Shown piece after piece: positions 25,874 to 36,105 of a stretch of DNA of 64,000 nt (position 1 is its first letter; the number at the start of each line of letters is the position of its first letter). The notes beneath the pieces are model-generated. The model saw nothing but the letters and a program-made list of their open reading frames with translations. It was not told the DNA's origin and did no database searches. Origin of the DNA: an uncultured Tenacibaculum sp. (lineage in GTDB: Bacteria; Bacteroidota; Bacteroidia; Flavobacteriales; Flavobacteriaceae); assembly GCA_947497895.1 (NCBI GenBank), contig CANMIL010000006.1:186001-250000 (forward strand), written 5' to 3'. The position numbers and the translations under genes are program-made.

Positions 25874-27235
25874 CTATACGTACTCCCATTTTCCATTGAC
25901 ATAATCTACTTCATTCCAACTTCCATAGTAAGATCTCCACCATTTTCCATTGTATCGTAAAACCTGCCATCCGTCTACATTATAATAGGTATTATGCTTA
26001 TAAATGTTTCCATTAACATTCCATACCCATTTACCATTAACATCGTCTATAGAAATATACGTATTTGCTCCATTAATATTTGTCAGATACCACCAACGAT
26101 CCTGATCTCTAAAAACAGTTACACCGTGAATAGTATAATTAGTTCCGTTCTGATATTGGTTTCCGCCTCCATTATCTCCTTGATCAACATACCTCCAAGC
26201 TCCATCAACATATTCCACTTCTTTCCATTTATTTTCGGCTTGTACCCAATACCACCATTTATCATCATGACGATAAACACGTAATCCATATAGTGTATAG
26301 TAATTACCATTTACATACTGGTCGCCCCCTCCATTATCACCAGGATACATAACATTTAAACCTGCAATGTCCCCTTGAGATAAATACTCTCTATTTGATT
26401 GATACGTAGAACCATCTAATTTAGTAATTGTTGGGTACCCTTGCCCATACTTTGAAAAAGCATAGGAACCATAGAGCATGATAGAATTATAATCTAAGGC
26501 GCTCGTATAATCTGCTCCACTTAAATGTTGCTCTTGGTAGGTATAAAAGTTAAACGCCATACCTTCCTGAATATAATCCCAATTTATTCTTAAATAACTA
26601 TCCCTATCCGATCTACTCTGCTCATGAAACAATCCAACGGTATGTCCTATTTCGTGAATTACCGTACCTGTTGAACAATTAATTTCAAGATTAACATATT
26701 GCATTCCTCCTTTCATACCTAAATCAGCAGAACATCCTTGATCTACTGGTCGAAAATAAACATAGTTTTGCTGGTTTGTTCTTTGAACAAATTTAAGATT
26801 CGTATTGGCTTCCCAATGAGTAATTGCATCTGTAACCCTATATTGATTTGGCAAATTTGATGCTATCGAATAATACACTGTATTATTTGGCCATCTTCCA
26901 CCTGTTAAACCAACACTTCTCACACCGAAACTATGAGCCGTTTCATTTGAATCCAAAATTAAATCATCTAAATTCTCAGTAAGAAACTTTTTGTTCAGGA
27001 TCATATCTCCTTCTAAAATATAATCTCCATTGATTTCTTCATAGGTAACTTCATTTCCCAGATAAAACCCTTTCTTAACAATTCCTCTTTGATCGGGGTA
27101 AGCCACCTCTAAAGAAGCTGAAACATCTTCTTTTCCGGAGGGAGCGGCTGGATTAATAACTTCTTCATCTTTACAAGATAAAAACAACATGGTAGCGCAT
27201 ACCATAATTAACAAACTTCGTGTGTTTGATTTCAT
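25874..27235 (-). CDS. Astacin-family (M12A) zinc metalloprotease lipoprotein, copy B
   Basis: The 453-residue product has lipobox LFLSC (Cys21). The zinc site HEIGHTVGLFHE is near residue 195, followed by QSRSDRDSYL. The Met-turn region reads NSIMLY, where astacins normally have SxMHY; the zinc-coordinating Tyr is kept and His is replaced by Leu. The C-terminus has three Trp-rich repeats (YTLYGLRVYRHDDKWWY, YTIHGVTVFRDQDRWWY, YNVDGWQVLRYNGKWW), one more than copies A and C, joined by Gly/Asn-rich linkers. It is less similar to A and C than these are to each other. Confidence 0.88.
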   Translation of the reverse strand: MKSNTRSLLIMVCATMLFLSCKDEEVINPAAPSGKEDVSASLEVAYPDQRGIVKKGFYLGNEVTYEEINGDYILEGDMILNKKFLTENLDDLILDSNETAHSFGVRSVGLTGGRWPNNTVYYSIASNLPNQYRVTDAITHWEANTNLKFVQRTNQQNYVYFRPVDQGCSADLGMKGGMQYVNLEINCSTGTVIHEIGHTVGLFHEQSRSDRDSYLRINWDYIQEGMAFNFYTYQEQHLSGADYTSALDYNSIMLYGSYAFSKYGQGYPTITKLDGSTYQSNREYLSQGDIAGLNVMYPGDNGGGDQYVNGNYYTLYGLRVYRHDDKWWYWVQAENKWKEVEYVDGAWRYVDQGDNGGGNQYQNGTNYTIHGVTVFRDQDRWWYLTNINGANTYISIDDVNGKWVWNVNGNIYKHNTYYNVDGWQVLRYNGKWWRSYYGSWNEVDYVNGKWEYV

Positions 27236-27535
27236 AATTTAAAATTTAATGTTTGTGGTTTTGGTTACTACGCAGTAATTAAAGTTTGAAATTCAAATAC
27301 GATAGTCCTTAAACGGTCAAATTCTAAAGAAAACCAGAATTAACAGCCTAGATGTGGTTCAGACTAAAATTGTAAAATGATATAGCTTTCAGAATGAAAT
27401 GCGTAGTAAATATTTTTATAAGTATGATACGAAGGGAAACACCTGAAACCTCAATGAGGCTTCTAAGCTTTTCTTTCTCTTTTCATTGAAATATGATCAT
27501 CATTGATAACCATTAATGCGCCACTATGAAGTAAG

Positions 27536-27597
27536 GCGCCCCATATAACCGTTAAACCGAAGTTTAAGAATCATTTCTTTATAATGATTGCGGGCGC
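27536..27597 (-). ncRNA. Conserved structured leader element B (candidate cis-regulatory or small RNA)
   Basis: After the TACTTTTG box the minus strand has GCGCCC (27592-27597), which can pair with GGGCGC (27536-27541). Inside lie an AATCATT/AATGATT hairpin and UAAAC-UUCG-GUUUA. The 3' arm GGCGCC can alternatively pair with GGCGC about 12 nt further down. The element therefore has two exclusive folds, a riboswitch-like feature. The core AACTTCGGTT (27555-27564) and its position match element A. Confidence 0.4.
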
Positions 27598-27604
27598 AAA
27601 AGTA
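27597..27604 (-). promoter_or_regulatory. -7 box upstream of element B
   Basis: TACTTTTG on the minus strand matches TAnnTTTG. It implies a leader of about 360 nt before the copy B ATG. Confidence 0.5.
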
Positions 27605-27690
27605 ATTGTTCGGACTGCTCTAAGAAACTGATTTTCTTTAATAATTTATTAAATATCACAAACTCCGAATAAACTCTTTGCATAATATAA

Positions 27691-27722
27691 AAAAGCCTCT
27701 GAAAAAAATTTCCAAAGGCTTT
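27691..27722 (-). terminator. Orphan terminator-like hairpin at the left edge of the pseudogene block
   Basis: AAAAGCCT pairs with AGGCTTT across an A-rich loop, with a T-run on the minus strand. No intact minus-strand gene ends just upstream, so it is probably the leftover terminator of a gene lost at the duplication junction. Confidence 0.5.
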
Positions 27723-27822
27723 CACCTTTGGACTATAGTATTTTCCTTATAAAATTGAAGGAGTAGTTCAAGAAAGTATTGAGGGTTTAGTATTAATTCC
27801 CTAGCCAATATACCTGTTCTAA
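27723..27822 (+). pseudogene. Remnant of the 3' end of the outer-membrane protein gene (copy of 23239-23338)
   Basis: About 100 bp align closely with the last 33 codons of the 22727-23338 gene, including the final tacctgttctaa. The frame is broken by two in-frame TAG codons, after Gly-Leu and after LIP. Only the 3' end is present; the rest is missing at the junction. Confidence 0.85.
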
Positions 27823-27832
27823 AACCAAAACA

Positions 27833-28312
27833 ATGAAAACATTAAACATTCCTGTAAGTTCGATTCTATTCAGATTTATACTTGAACCAATCATAATATT
27901 CTTAGCTGTTTTACTAAAAAAGAAATCCAACTTTATAACAATTATTCTAAAGTATTTAGGTCTGGTTTCTGATATCCTTGATCAAATTATTACAAGAAAA
28001 CAAATAATTCCATCCGAAAAATTAAGAAAACTCGATACTCAAACCGATATGATTTTCTGAGTCTCCATTAGTTGTAGCTGCTATGTCTTATGTCCTGAAT
28101 TAATACGTGAGAACCTAGAATGCCGTTTGATCTATTTTAATCATCGAAATCATGAGTTATATTGTTAGTTTTCTATAGTTTGGAAAAGAAAATTGCACTC
28201 ACGCTTTTATGTCCGAAATTTTGGGATAACACTTCTCTCCAAACTTACTTCTTTAATAGGCTCTCCTTTTTACCTAGCTATTAACCAGAGACTTACAACT
28301 CAAATTGATATA
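27833..28312 (+). pseudogene. Decayed copy of the CDP-alcohol phosphatidyltransferase-like gene (copy of 23349-23957)
   Basis: The first 75 codons match the 23349 product closely (MKTLNIPVSSILFRFIL versus MKTLNIPVSLILFRFIL) until a TGG-to-TGA change at 28058-28060. Beyond that, homology continues with small insertions and deletions (for example near 28115) to about 28312. In the motif region DGIIAR has become DQIITR, so the active site is already lost. The copy sits in the same position relative to astacin C as the intact gene does to astacin A. Confidence 0.9.
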
Positions 28313-28383
28313 AATACAAAAGGATACATGGTTTGCAAATATTTTTTTTATCTAAGAGAAAATTGCTAAAACTTTAAACCAAA

Positions 28384-28417
28384 AAAAGCTGGCTTAAAAA
28401 ATTATAAGCCAGCTTTT
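28384..28417. terminator. Terminator between the pseudogene and astacin C
   Basis: AAAAGCTGGCTTA pairs with TAAGCCAGCTTTT around an 8-nt loop, a 13-bp stem with A- and T-runs on both sides. It corresponds in position to the terminator at 24018-24047. Confidence 0.85.
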
Positions 28418-28464
28418 CATAATTCAAATAAAATTAATTAAATATCCTCTTAGCCATTTAATAA

Positions 28465-29700
28465 CTATAAGTCCACCCAACGACCATTTATAAATTCTAC
28501 TTCGTGGTTATCATAATAATTTCCGTACCACCATTTATCATGTAATCTGTAAACCGTACGACCACTAATATAATAATGGCGTCCATTATTAAACTCTGCT
28601 CCATTTAGTACCCAAGTTTTATTTACCTCTAAAACTTCTAAAAACCTACTTTCAGCGTAAACAAAATACCACCATTTATCCCATCTTCTCTTAACTCTAA
28701 CTCCATGAATATAATACCATACGTTGTTAACGTAAACGCTATTACTTCCCCCGTTATCATCAGTATTATCGTCAGTATTATCATCGGTATCACCACCACC
28801 TCCTCCACCTCCTGCATAAGGATATAAGCGATTAATGGTATTTACATCTCCGGAAGTCAAATAATTGGCACCACGACAAGTTCCTCCATCTCTTCTTAAA
28901 ATGGTAGGACCTCCATTTCTACTCGCCGAATAAGAACCATAATGCATAATGGAATTATAATTATAAGGTCCACTATCTCTATGTCCAGATCCTGCTTTGC
29001 TAAAATTATGATAAGCATCTCCTCGAATATTATTCCATAAAATTCGGACATATTGATCTCTATCATGTCGAGTTTGTTCGTGATGTATACCAAGTGCATG
29101 CATTAATTCATGCATAACTATATGTTTCACTAAACACCCGTTTCCCAAATACATTTGGGTTACACCTCTGTATTGTCTTCCGATATAACTAGAACACCCT
29201 CGAGCATAGGTAATGGAAACATAGTATCTCTGATTTGTCCTTCTTACAAATCTAACTTTAGTTCTACTCTCTATCTCTCTCATAGCTTCTCGAATAGATG
29301 AATGAGTATAGCCATTTACAACATAAGGTACTACTCCATTAGGCCACAATTGCCATGATCCACTTACAAGCCCAACTCCTCTTTGTTGAGAAGTCATATC
29401 AAACCCCATAGCTTTAGGAGCATCTATAGACTCCTGATATGTATCCTTAACTAAATTCTTATCCAATAAAACATCTCCCCCAAACACAAGTTCTCCATTA
29501 ACATCTTCGTAAGTAACCTTTTCTCCTTTATAGTAACCTTCTTTCACCTCACCATGCTCTCCAGGAAAAGCAAGTGGCATACTTGTATCATGTATCTCTG
29601 AAGTTTCTAAATTATCTTCCTGTACTACTTCTTCATGGCTACATCCCAGAAATAGAATAAAAACAATAATTTTACTCCAAAATTTTACACTTAATTTCAT
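28465..29700 (-). CDS. Astacin-family (M12A) zinc metalloprotease lipoprotein, copy C
   Basis: The 411-residue product has lipobox LFLGC. Zinc site HELMHALGIHHE (near residue 196) is followed by QTRHDRDQYV; the Met-turn NSIMHY is canonical. A Gly/Asp/Asn linker (about 300-320) leads to two Trp-rich repeats whose sequence (WYYIHGVRVKRRWDKWWY, then YGNYYDNHEVEFINGRW) is closest to copy A. It pairs with the pseudogene to its left as a duplicated block. The 5' leader of copies A and B (structured element, TTCGG core) is not found upstream of C, so its regulation probably differs. Confidence 0.9.
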   Translation of the reverse strand: MKLSVKFWSKIIVFILFLGCSHEEVVQEDNLETSEIHDTSMPLAFPGEHGEVKEGYYKGEKVTYEDVNGELVFGGDVLLDKNLVKDTYQESIDAPKAMGFDMTSQQRGVGLVSGSWQLWPNGVVPYVVNGYTHSSIREAMREIESRTKVRFVRRTNQRYYVSITYARGCSSYIGRQYRGVTQMYLGNGCLVKHIVMHELMHALGIHHEQTRHDRDQYVRILWNNIRGDAYHNFSKAGSGHRDSGPYNYNSIMHYGSYSASRNGGPTILRRDGGTCRGANYLTSGDVNTINRLYPYAGGGGGGGDTDDNTDDNTDDNGGSNSVYVNNVWYYIHGVRVKRRWDKWWYFVYAESRFLEVLEVNKTWVLNGAEFNNGRHYYISGRTVYRLHDKWWYGNYYDNHEVEFINGRWVDL

Positions 29701-30508
29701 AATTTCTCAATTTAATATTTCCCACTATTAAATACTTTTGTTTTAGCATTGACCATTGAATTAATTTAAACGCACCATTAACATAAGCTGAAGAACTTTT
29801 TATCAACTCAGCGACTATTTATCTTAAAAAAAATCGCTTTATTTAAAGTGAAATACCATTAATCATTCTCCAATAACAAACTAGAAACTTCCTTTCTATT
29901 GCAATGGTACTCTCAATAATTGTCACCATATACTAACAATCGTTTCCATTTAAAAAATAAAGATTTATAAACACTCATTTTACTGATTACGAACACCAAA
30001 ATAAACATCACTCATCATCAGTGTTTTATGTATATCTTAGTATGAGAATTATTTTCATATTTCAACAATGGAACCACATAACGATATACCACGGCAACAA
30101 TCTCTGTATTAGATTTCGTTTAAAATAAAACCTAAGTCTATCTATAGCTAAAAAAAGTATATAATAATATGTTGTCTTAAAACAACATAACCAATAAAAA
30201 CAACTATACTTTCATTAATTATTTGCTTTTACATAAGAAAAATAGAGCCCCAATCATAGTGAGAGTCCCACCATTATTGAGGCTCATTATTCTTTTTAAG
30301 CCCCTCTCTAATATTTTAAAAGTACATTTTAAATATATCTCAATACGCCTAAATCAATGGATAGAATAATGACTGGAATAAAAACATATTCGCACACTTA
30401 TACTATACACGATTTCGCACTAAGAAATATGTACAATAGCTTTTACTAGCTTATAAAATATTTGGGAGGCTTACTGATTAATATAGTTAGTAACTATATT
30501 TTAAAGAA
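29701..30508. other. Gene-free region upstream of astacin C
   Basis: About 800 bp of AT-rich DNA without a credible open frame. The only clear structure is the long imperfect hairpin at 30249-30285. I saw no TAnnTTTG box at a convincing distance from the copy C ATG. Confidence 0.5.
30243..30290 (-). terminator. Probable terminator of the 30509-31876 lipoprotein gene
   Basis: GAGCC-CAAT-AT arms pair across a 16-nt loop with two mismatches (13-position stem) and the minus strand continues CTATTTTTC. It lies about 220 bp past the stop codon, a little far but the first candidate. Confidence 0.45.
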
Positions 30509-31876
30509 TTAAGGTGTTGGTGTTAAATCATTCGTATAATTTCTAAAATAATATTGAATTGGCCCTATATTTCTTAAAACATAGTTACGTCCATCAATAT
30601 TTTTAACACCATAAAGAGCTTGTCCATCATCACTGAAGTTGTAAGATAAAGCATCAAGTCTAGACACCTCTAAATTACTAATAAAATCAGCATTATTAAT
30701 TTTTAATGTTGTGTTTATTGAAAGTGTTCCACTTCCATCTCCTGAAGGTGGTGAACCAGGTGAAGCACTAATGTTCGCCGTAACACTTAAATTAATATTT
30801 ACATCATCAATTGTAAATAACTTTCTATGAGATACGGCTATTTGTTGAGTTGCTTCATAAATAGTCCAATTTGGATCCCAAGTCCTATTAAATTGATTCC
30901 ACTTATTAAACCATACATTCCAAAATGGAATCCAAACCTCATCATAAACATGTGTTGAAGCAGTTGGCGCAATCGTTCCGTCAGGTAAAAAAGTGATATC
31001 CGATGAAGCACGAGCTAATATCATTCTTGAACCTAAAGCAAAAATATCCATGAAACGATTACTAGTCAACTTTATTTCAGGAATATAAGTCGTAACTAAT
31101 TCAAAATCGTTTAAATTATTAGGGTTGATATTAAAGGTTACCTCCTGACGACCAAACTGTCTATTTTGAGCTCTTGTCTCTTTATCTACTGAATCAGAAC
31201 TCTCTAGAATTGTCACTTCATTTTCACCTTTTACAATAGGAATAATAGTAATGGTAGGATTTGAAAAAGCATATTCAGCTTCAACTTCCTTTAGCTCTTC
31301 AACTAAATTACCATTTTCGAATACATATCCTTTATTTTTTCCAGAAGAATTTAATGGGTGAAAAGAAACAGTAAGTCTGTTAATTTGACCTTTACTATGC
31401 TTTTCTTCAAATGGAAAAAACAATTGGTATCTACCACTGAATAAAGATTTAGTCAAATTATCTGACTGACTAATTTTCTGAACAGAAGAAATATTAAAGG
31501 CCTTTTCGAATTCAGAAATTCCACTTTTCCTCTTAGAAAGCGCATTTTTTTCTCTGCTCAATATATTTTTATTATCGTTAACCAACGATGCAAAACTAAT
31601 AGCATCAAGAGTAGGATTAACATTATTCATAGATGTGATAATCTCTTGCAATAATAAAGGGTTATTTGTAGCATGTTCTCCTATTTCTAAAGCGATTTTT
31701 TCCATTTCCTCAAGAAGCTTTTGACTTGATAGTGTTGTATCAAGATTTACAGCTTCTTCCAAATTCTGTTCTTCAGAATTTGGGGCGTCAATTACGTCGT
31801 TGTCATTACACGACACAAAAATTACAAGTAAAGCAATTAACAACGGCTTTGTTAATTTAAATTTCAATAGTTTCAT
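30509..31876 (-). CDS. Lipoprotein of unknown function
   Basis: Starting at the ATG 31874-31876 (MKLLKFKLTKPLLIALLVIFVSC), the product is 455 residues with a lipobox Cys23. A longer frame to 31948 adds a charged segment that is not signal-like. The N-terminal third is Glu/Leu-rich and helical (QKLLEEMEKIALEIGEHA). The rest is beta-rich with aromatic patches (VWIPFWNVWFNKWNQFNRTWDPNW). No family is recognised. It is monocistronic and flanked by long gene-free stretches on both sides, like an accessory surface lipoprotein. Confidence 0.75.
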   Translation of the reverse strand: MKLLKFKLTKPLLIALLVIFVSCNDNDVIDAPNSEEQNLEEAVNLDTTLSSQKLLEEMEKIALEIGEHATNNPLLLQEIITSMNNVNPTLDAISFASLVNDNKNILSREKNALSKRKSGISEFEKAFNISSVQKISQSDNLTKSLFSGRYQLFFPFEEKHSKGQINRLTVSFHPLNSSGKNKGYVFENGNLVEELKEVEAEYAFSNPTITIIPIVKGENEVTILESSDSVDKETRAQNRQFGRQEVTFNINPNNLNDFELVTTYIPEIKLTSNRFMDIFALGSRMILARASSDITFLPDGTIAPTASTHVYDEVWIPFWNVWFNKWNQFNRTWDPNWTIYEATQQIAVSHRKLFTIDDVNINLSVTANISASPGSPPSGDGSGTLSINTTLKINNADFISNLEVSRLDALSYNFSDDGQALYGVKNIDGRNYVLRNIGPIQYYFRNYTNDLTPTP

Positions 31877-32718
31877 ATGTTTAACGTTGTTTTTTTTGAA
31901 ACTTGCTTGATTTTGATTTAGCCTATCATTTTTCTCTTTTTGCAACACACAGTTGAATATATCAAAGCCTTACATACAAAAGCATAGGTTTTGAAAAACT
32001 GGGTTTAAAAAACTTAAATATAATATGACACTACAAAAACAAGTTTATTTCATTTGTAAAAATTTATTAAACTAAAAACTTAATTTACAGAAGGGTTATA
32101 CAGGTCGAAATGCATTAAATCGACTATTTTATTACATGTTTAATTACTCGGTAAATACTATCTACTCTATATAATACAACTGAAAGCATTAAGCCTTAGT
32201 TACTCGGTTTTGCATATGAGTAAATTTTGCGTATGGGATTTCACTTTAGTAGTAGTGGTTCGGAAAGAATAAATTAATAACGTTATAATTTGGTGCTAAT
32301 ATATAAAATAATTTAACTTAAAATTAACTTAAAATTAACTTTTATATAAAAAAAACAAATCATTTAAATACATATAAAAAACAAACAAATAAACATAATT
32401 TTAAACATACATCATTATTCTTATAGTTCTATTACAATAATTAATATACTTAATACAGGATCACAATGATACATATTTCCATTTTCTTTTAAATCTAATT
32501 AAGCATTCTTTATCACAAGAGAACATTATCACTTCTTTCAAATTACGCGATTTTAAGCCATTATTTCAATTCAACTTAAGACAAGTATGGATAAAAAAAA
32601 TAAAAACTAGTTTTTAGAGTGATTTTAGACAGTTTAAGCAACTTTTTCCAAAACATAGTTTTTCTCATTTTTTATTAACAAAACCGCTTAAAAACTTTAT
32701 TTTAAGGTTAAAAAACCG
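31877..32718. other. Gene-free AT-rich region upstream of gyrB
   Basis: About 840 bp without a believable gene. It contains a short tandem repeat (32312-32344) and two copies of TTACTCGG (near 32148 and 32200). No DnaA-box cluster was noticed, so I do not call an origin. Confidence 0.5.
32312..32344. repeat. 11-bp tandem repeat, about three copies
   Basis: The unit ATTAACTTAAA occurs nearly three times in a row in the gene-free region upstream of gyrB. Confidence 0.7.
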
Positions 32719-32726
32719 TAAATTTG
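32719..32726 (+). promoter_or_regulatory. -7 box upstream of gyrB
   Basis: TAAATTTG matches TAnnTTTG, 145 bp before the gyrB ATG and 11 bp before the hairpin at 32738-32761. Confidence 0.5.
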
Positions 32727-32737
32727 TTATAAGAAAG

Positions 32738-32761
32738 ATCGCAAATGTGCGATTATTTTTT
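32738..32761 (+). terminator. Terminator-like hairpin in the gyrB leader (possible attenuator)
   Basis: ATCGCA-AATG-TGCGAT is a 6-bp stem followed by TATTTTTTT on the plus strand only. No plus-strand gene lies upstream for 8 kb, so its only natural use is on the gyrB leader itself. Confidence 0.5.
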
Positions 32762-32847
32762 TGGGGGATTTCTAATAATTTACTTTTTATCAAGGAATAA
32801 GATACTTATTCCGAATTGATTATTGTCATCCCAAGAACGTAACGTAA

Positions 32848-34809
<1,962 letters not shown>

Positions 34810-34829
34810 TCAATATTTATATAAAACCA

Positions 34830-34857
34830 AAACCTCAACAATAGTTGAGGTTTTTTT
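34830..34857 (+). terminator. gyrB terminator
   Basis: AAACCTCAAC-AATA-GTTGAGGTTT followed by further T residues, 20 bp past the gyrB stop. Confidence 0.92.
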
Positions 34858-34897
34858 ATTTAGGGAGTCATCCTATCTGTTTAATCGATATTTTTTA

Positions 34898-34905
34898 TAA
34901 TTTTG
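34898..34905 (+). promoter_or_regulatory. -7 box upstream of the DUF6588-like gene
   Basis: TAATTTTG matches TAnnTTTG, 54 bp before the ATG at 34960. Confidence 0.45.
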
Positions 34906-34959
34906 ATTAATATCAGAAACATCTATCTATTGTAGATGTAACTTTTTAATCTAACAAAA

Positions 34960-36009
34960 ATGAAAGTATTAAAAGCATTTAGCTTATTCACAGCTATTTT
35001 TTGTTTTGCAAAATTGCATTCTCAAGAACTAGAAACCATTCTCTTAGCGGGAGATGACGCCCAAAAACTTACCAGAGCTTACCTTGCCCCTTCTTTTAAA
35101 GGTCTTATGTTTTCGATGAACAACGGTTGGTATCACACAGCAAAAGTTCACAAAAAATTCGGTTTTGATGTTACAATTGGTGCTAATGCAGCATTTGTTC
35201 CTTCGAAAGATGAAGTATTTTCCATTGCCGAACTTGGATTATCAAGCGATATTACTGTAACCAATGAAGTAACTCAATCACCTACTGTTGCTGGAAGTGA
35301 TTCTCAAACTCCAGCTCAAATTCGATATACTGCCCAAGTTCAAGGTGAAGATGTTACCGCAGACTTTACATTACCTAGAGGTGTTAAAGAGGATTTACCT
35401 CTGAGTTCAATTCCTGCACCTGCCGTTCAAGTAGGCATTGGTTTACCCTACAAATTTGATGCAATTGTTCGTTATGTCCCTAAAATTGGCTCGGATGATG
35501 TAACTGTTGGGCTCGTTGGTTTTGGTCTTAAAAAAGAAATCACAGAATGGTTCGGTCCCTTAGATAAACTACCTCTTCATATATCTTTATTAGCAGCGTA
35601 TTCAAATATGAGTGTAGATTACGAAATTGGAAATGTTAGTAGTAGTGGCGCAGGAACTGTTTCTACTCAAAACGCTACCACCGAATTTGATGTAAATACT
35701 TATACTATCCAAGCAATAGCCTCGTTAAACTTCCCTATTGTAAATATATACGGTGGTATTGGATATAACGGAGGAAACACCAAGCTAAACATGCTAGGAA
35801 CATATACCTTAAGCTATGATGCTACCAACAATAGTGTCCCTGACATTCAAGAATCTGTTACTGATCCACTTTCTTTAAAAACAAGTTCTGGTAGTATGAG
35901 TGCGACTGTTGGTGCAAGACTAAGTCTTGGTTTCTTCAAATTATATGGAAGTTACACCTTACAAGAATACAATACATTAAATGCTGGAATAGCATTTAGC
36001 TTTAGATAA
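34960..36009 (+). CDS. DUF6588-like outer-membrane protein
   Basis: The 349-residue product has a signal peptide (MKVLKAFSLFTAIFCFAKLHSQ). Its N-terminal region reads LAGDDAQKLTRAYLAPSFKGLMFSMNNGWYHTAKVHKKFGFDVTIGANAAFVPS. The remainder is beta-rich, ending LNAGIAFSFR with an aromatic C-terminus as in outer-membrane barrels. I believe this is the DUF6588 family common in Flavobacteriia; the assignment is from memory of the N-terminal pattern. The function is unknown. It stands alone between two terminators. Confidence 0.78.
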   Translation: MKVLKAFSLFTAIFCFAKLHSQELETILLAGDDAQKLTRAYLAPSFKGLMFSMNNGWYHTAKVHKKFGFDVTIGANAAFVPSKDEVFSIAELGLSSDITVTNEVTQSPTVAGSDSQTPAQIRYTAQVQGEDVTADFTLPRGVKEDLPLSSIPAPAVQVGIGLPYKFDAIVRYVPKIGSDDVTVGLVGFGLKKEITEWFGPLDKLPLHISLLAAYSNMSVDYEIGNVSSSGAGTVSTQNATTEFDVNTYTIQAIASLNFPIVNIYGGIGYNGGNTKLNMLGTYTLSYDATNNSVPDIQESVTDPLSLKTSSGSMSATVGARLSLGFFKLYGSYTLQEYNTLNAGIAFSFR

Positions 36010-36036
36010 ATTCTTTTTCATTTAATGCAAAAACTA

Positions 36037-36066
36037 AAAACCTCATCGAAAATTCAATGAGGTTTT
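36037..36066 (+). terminator. Terminator of the DUF6588-like gene
   Basis: AAAACCTCAT and ATGAGGTTTT form a 10-bp stem with a 10-nt loop, ending in T residues. Confidence 0.88.
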
Positions 36067-36074
36067 ATTTTGAC

Positions 36075-36082
36075 TATTTTTG
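36075..36082 (+). promoter_or_regulatory. -7 box upstream of the PQQ-propeller gene
   Basis: TATTTTTG matches TAnnTTTG and lies 23 bp before the ATG at 36106. Confidence 0.5.
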
Positions 36083-36105
36083 ACTTTTAACAAAAATCAA
36101 CGATT

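Larger units (their letters stand above)
27236..27690 (-). other. Long leader region of astacin B
   Basis: This gap holds element B (27536-27597), the TACTTTTG box (27597-27604) and a CCTCA/TGAGG hairpin near 27440-27460 without a T-run. The final about 65 bp resemble those before copy A (TTTCAAACTTTAATT is shared). The stretch at 27628-27663 matches 25711-25750 (ATTAAATATCACAAA), showing that leader and promoter were duplicated with the gene. Confidence 0.55.

Noticed and set aside
25994..26284. 96-residue plus-strand frame opposite astacin B
   Set aside because: It mirrors the repetitive Trp/Tyr codons of the true gene and repeats when they repeat.
27691..28312. Small intact membrane-protein gene at 27833-28060
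   Set aside because: The frame is the first part of a decayed copy of the 23349 gene; homology runs on past the stop with frameshifts.
31877..32718. Replication origin upstream of gyrB
   Set aside because: The AT-rich region and tandem repeat were suggestive, but I saw no DnaA-box cluster and no dnaA or other origin-linked genes.
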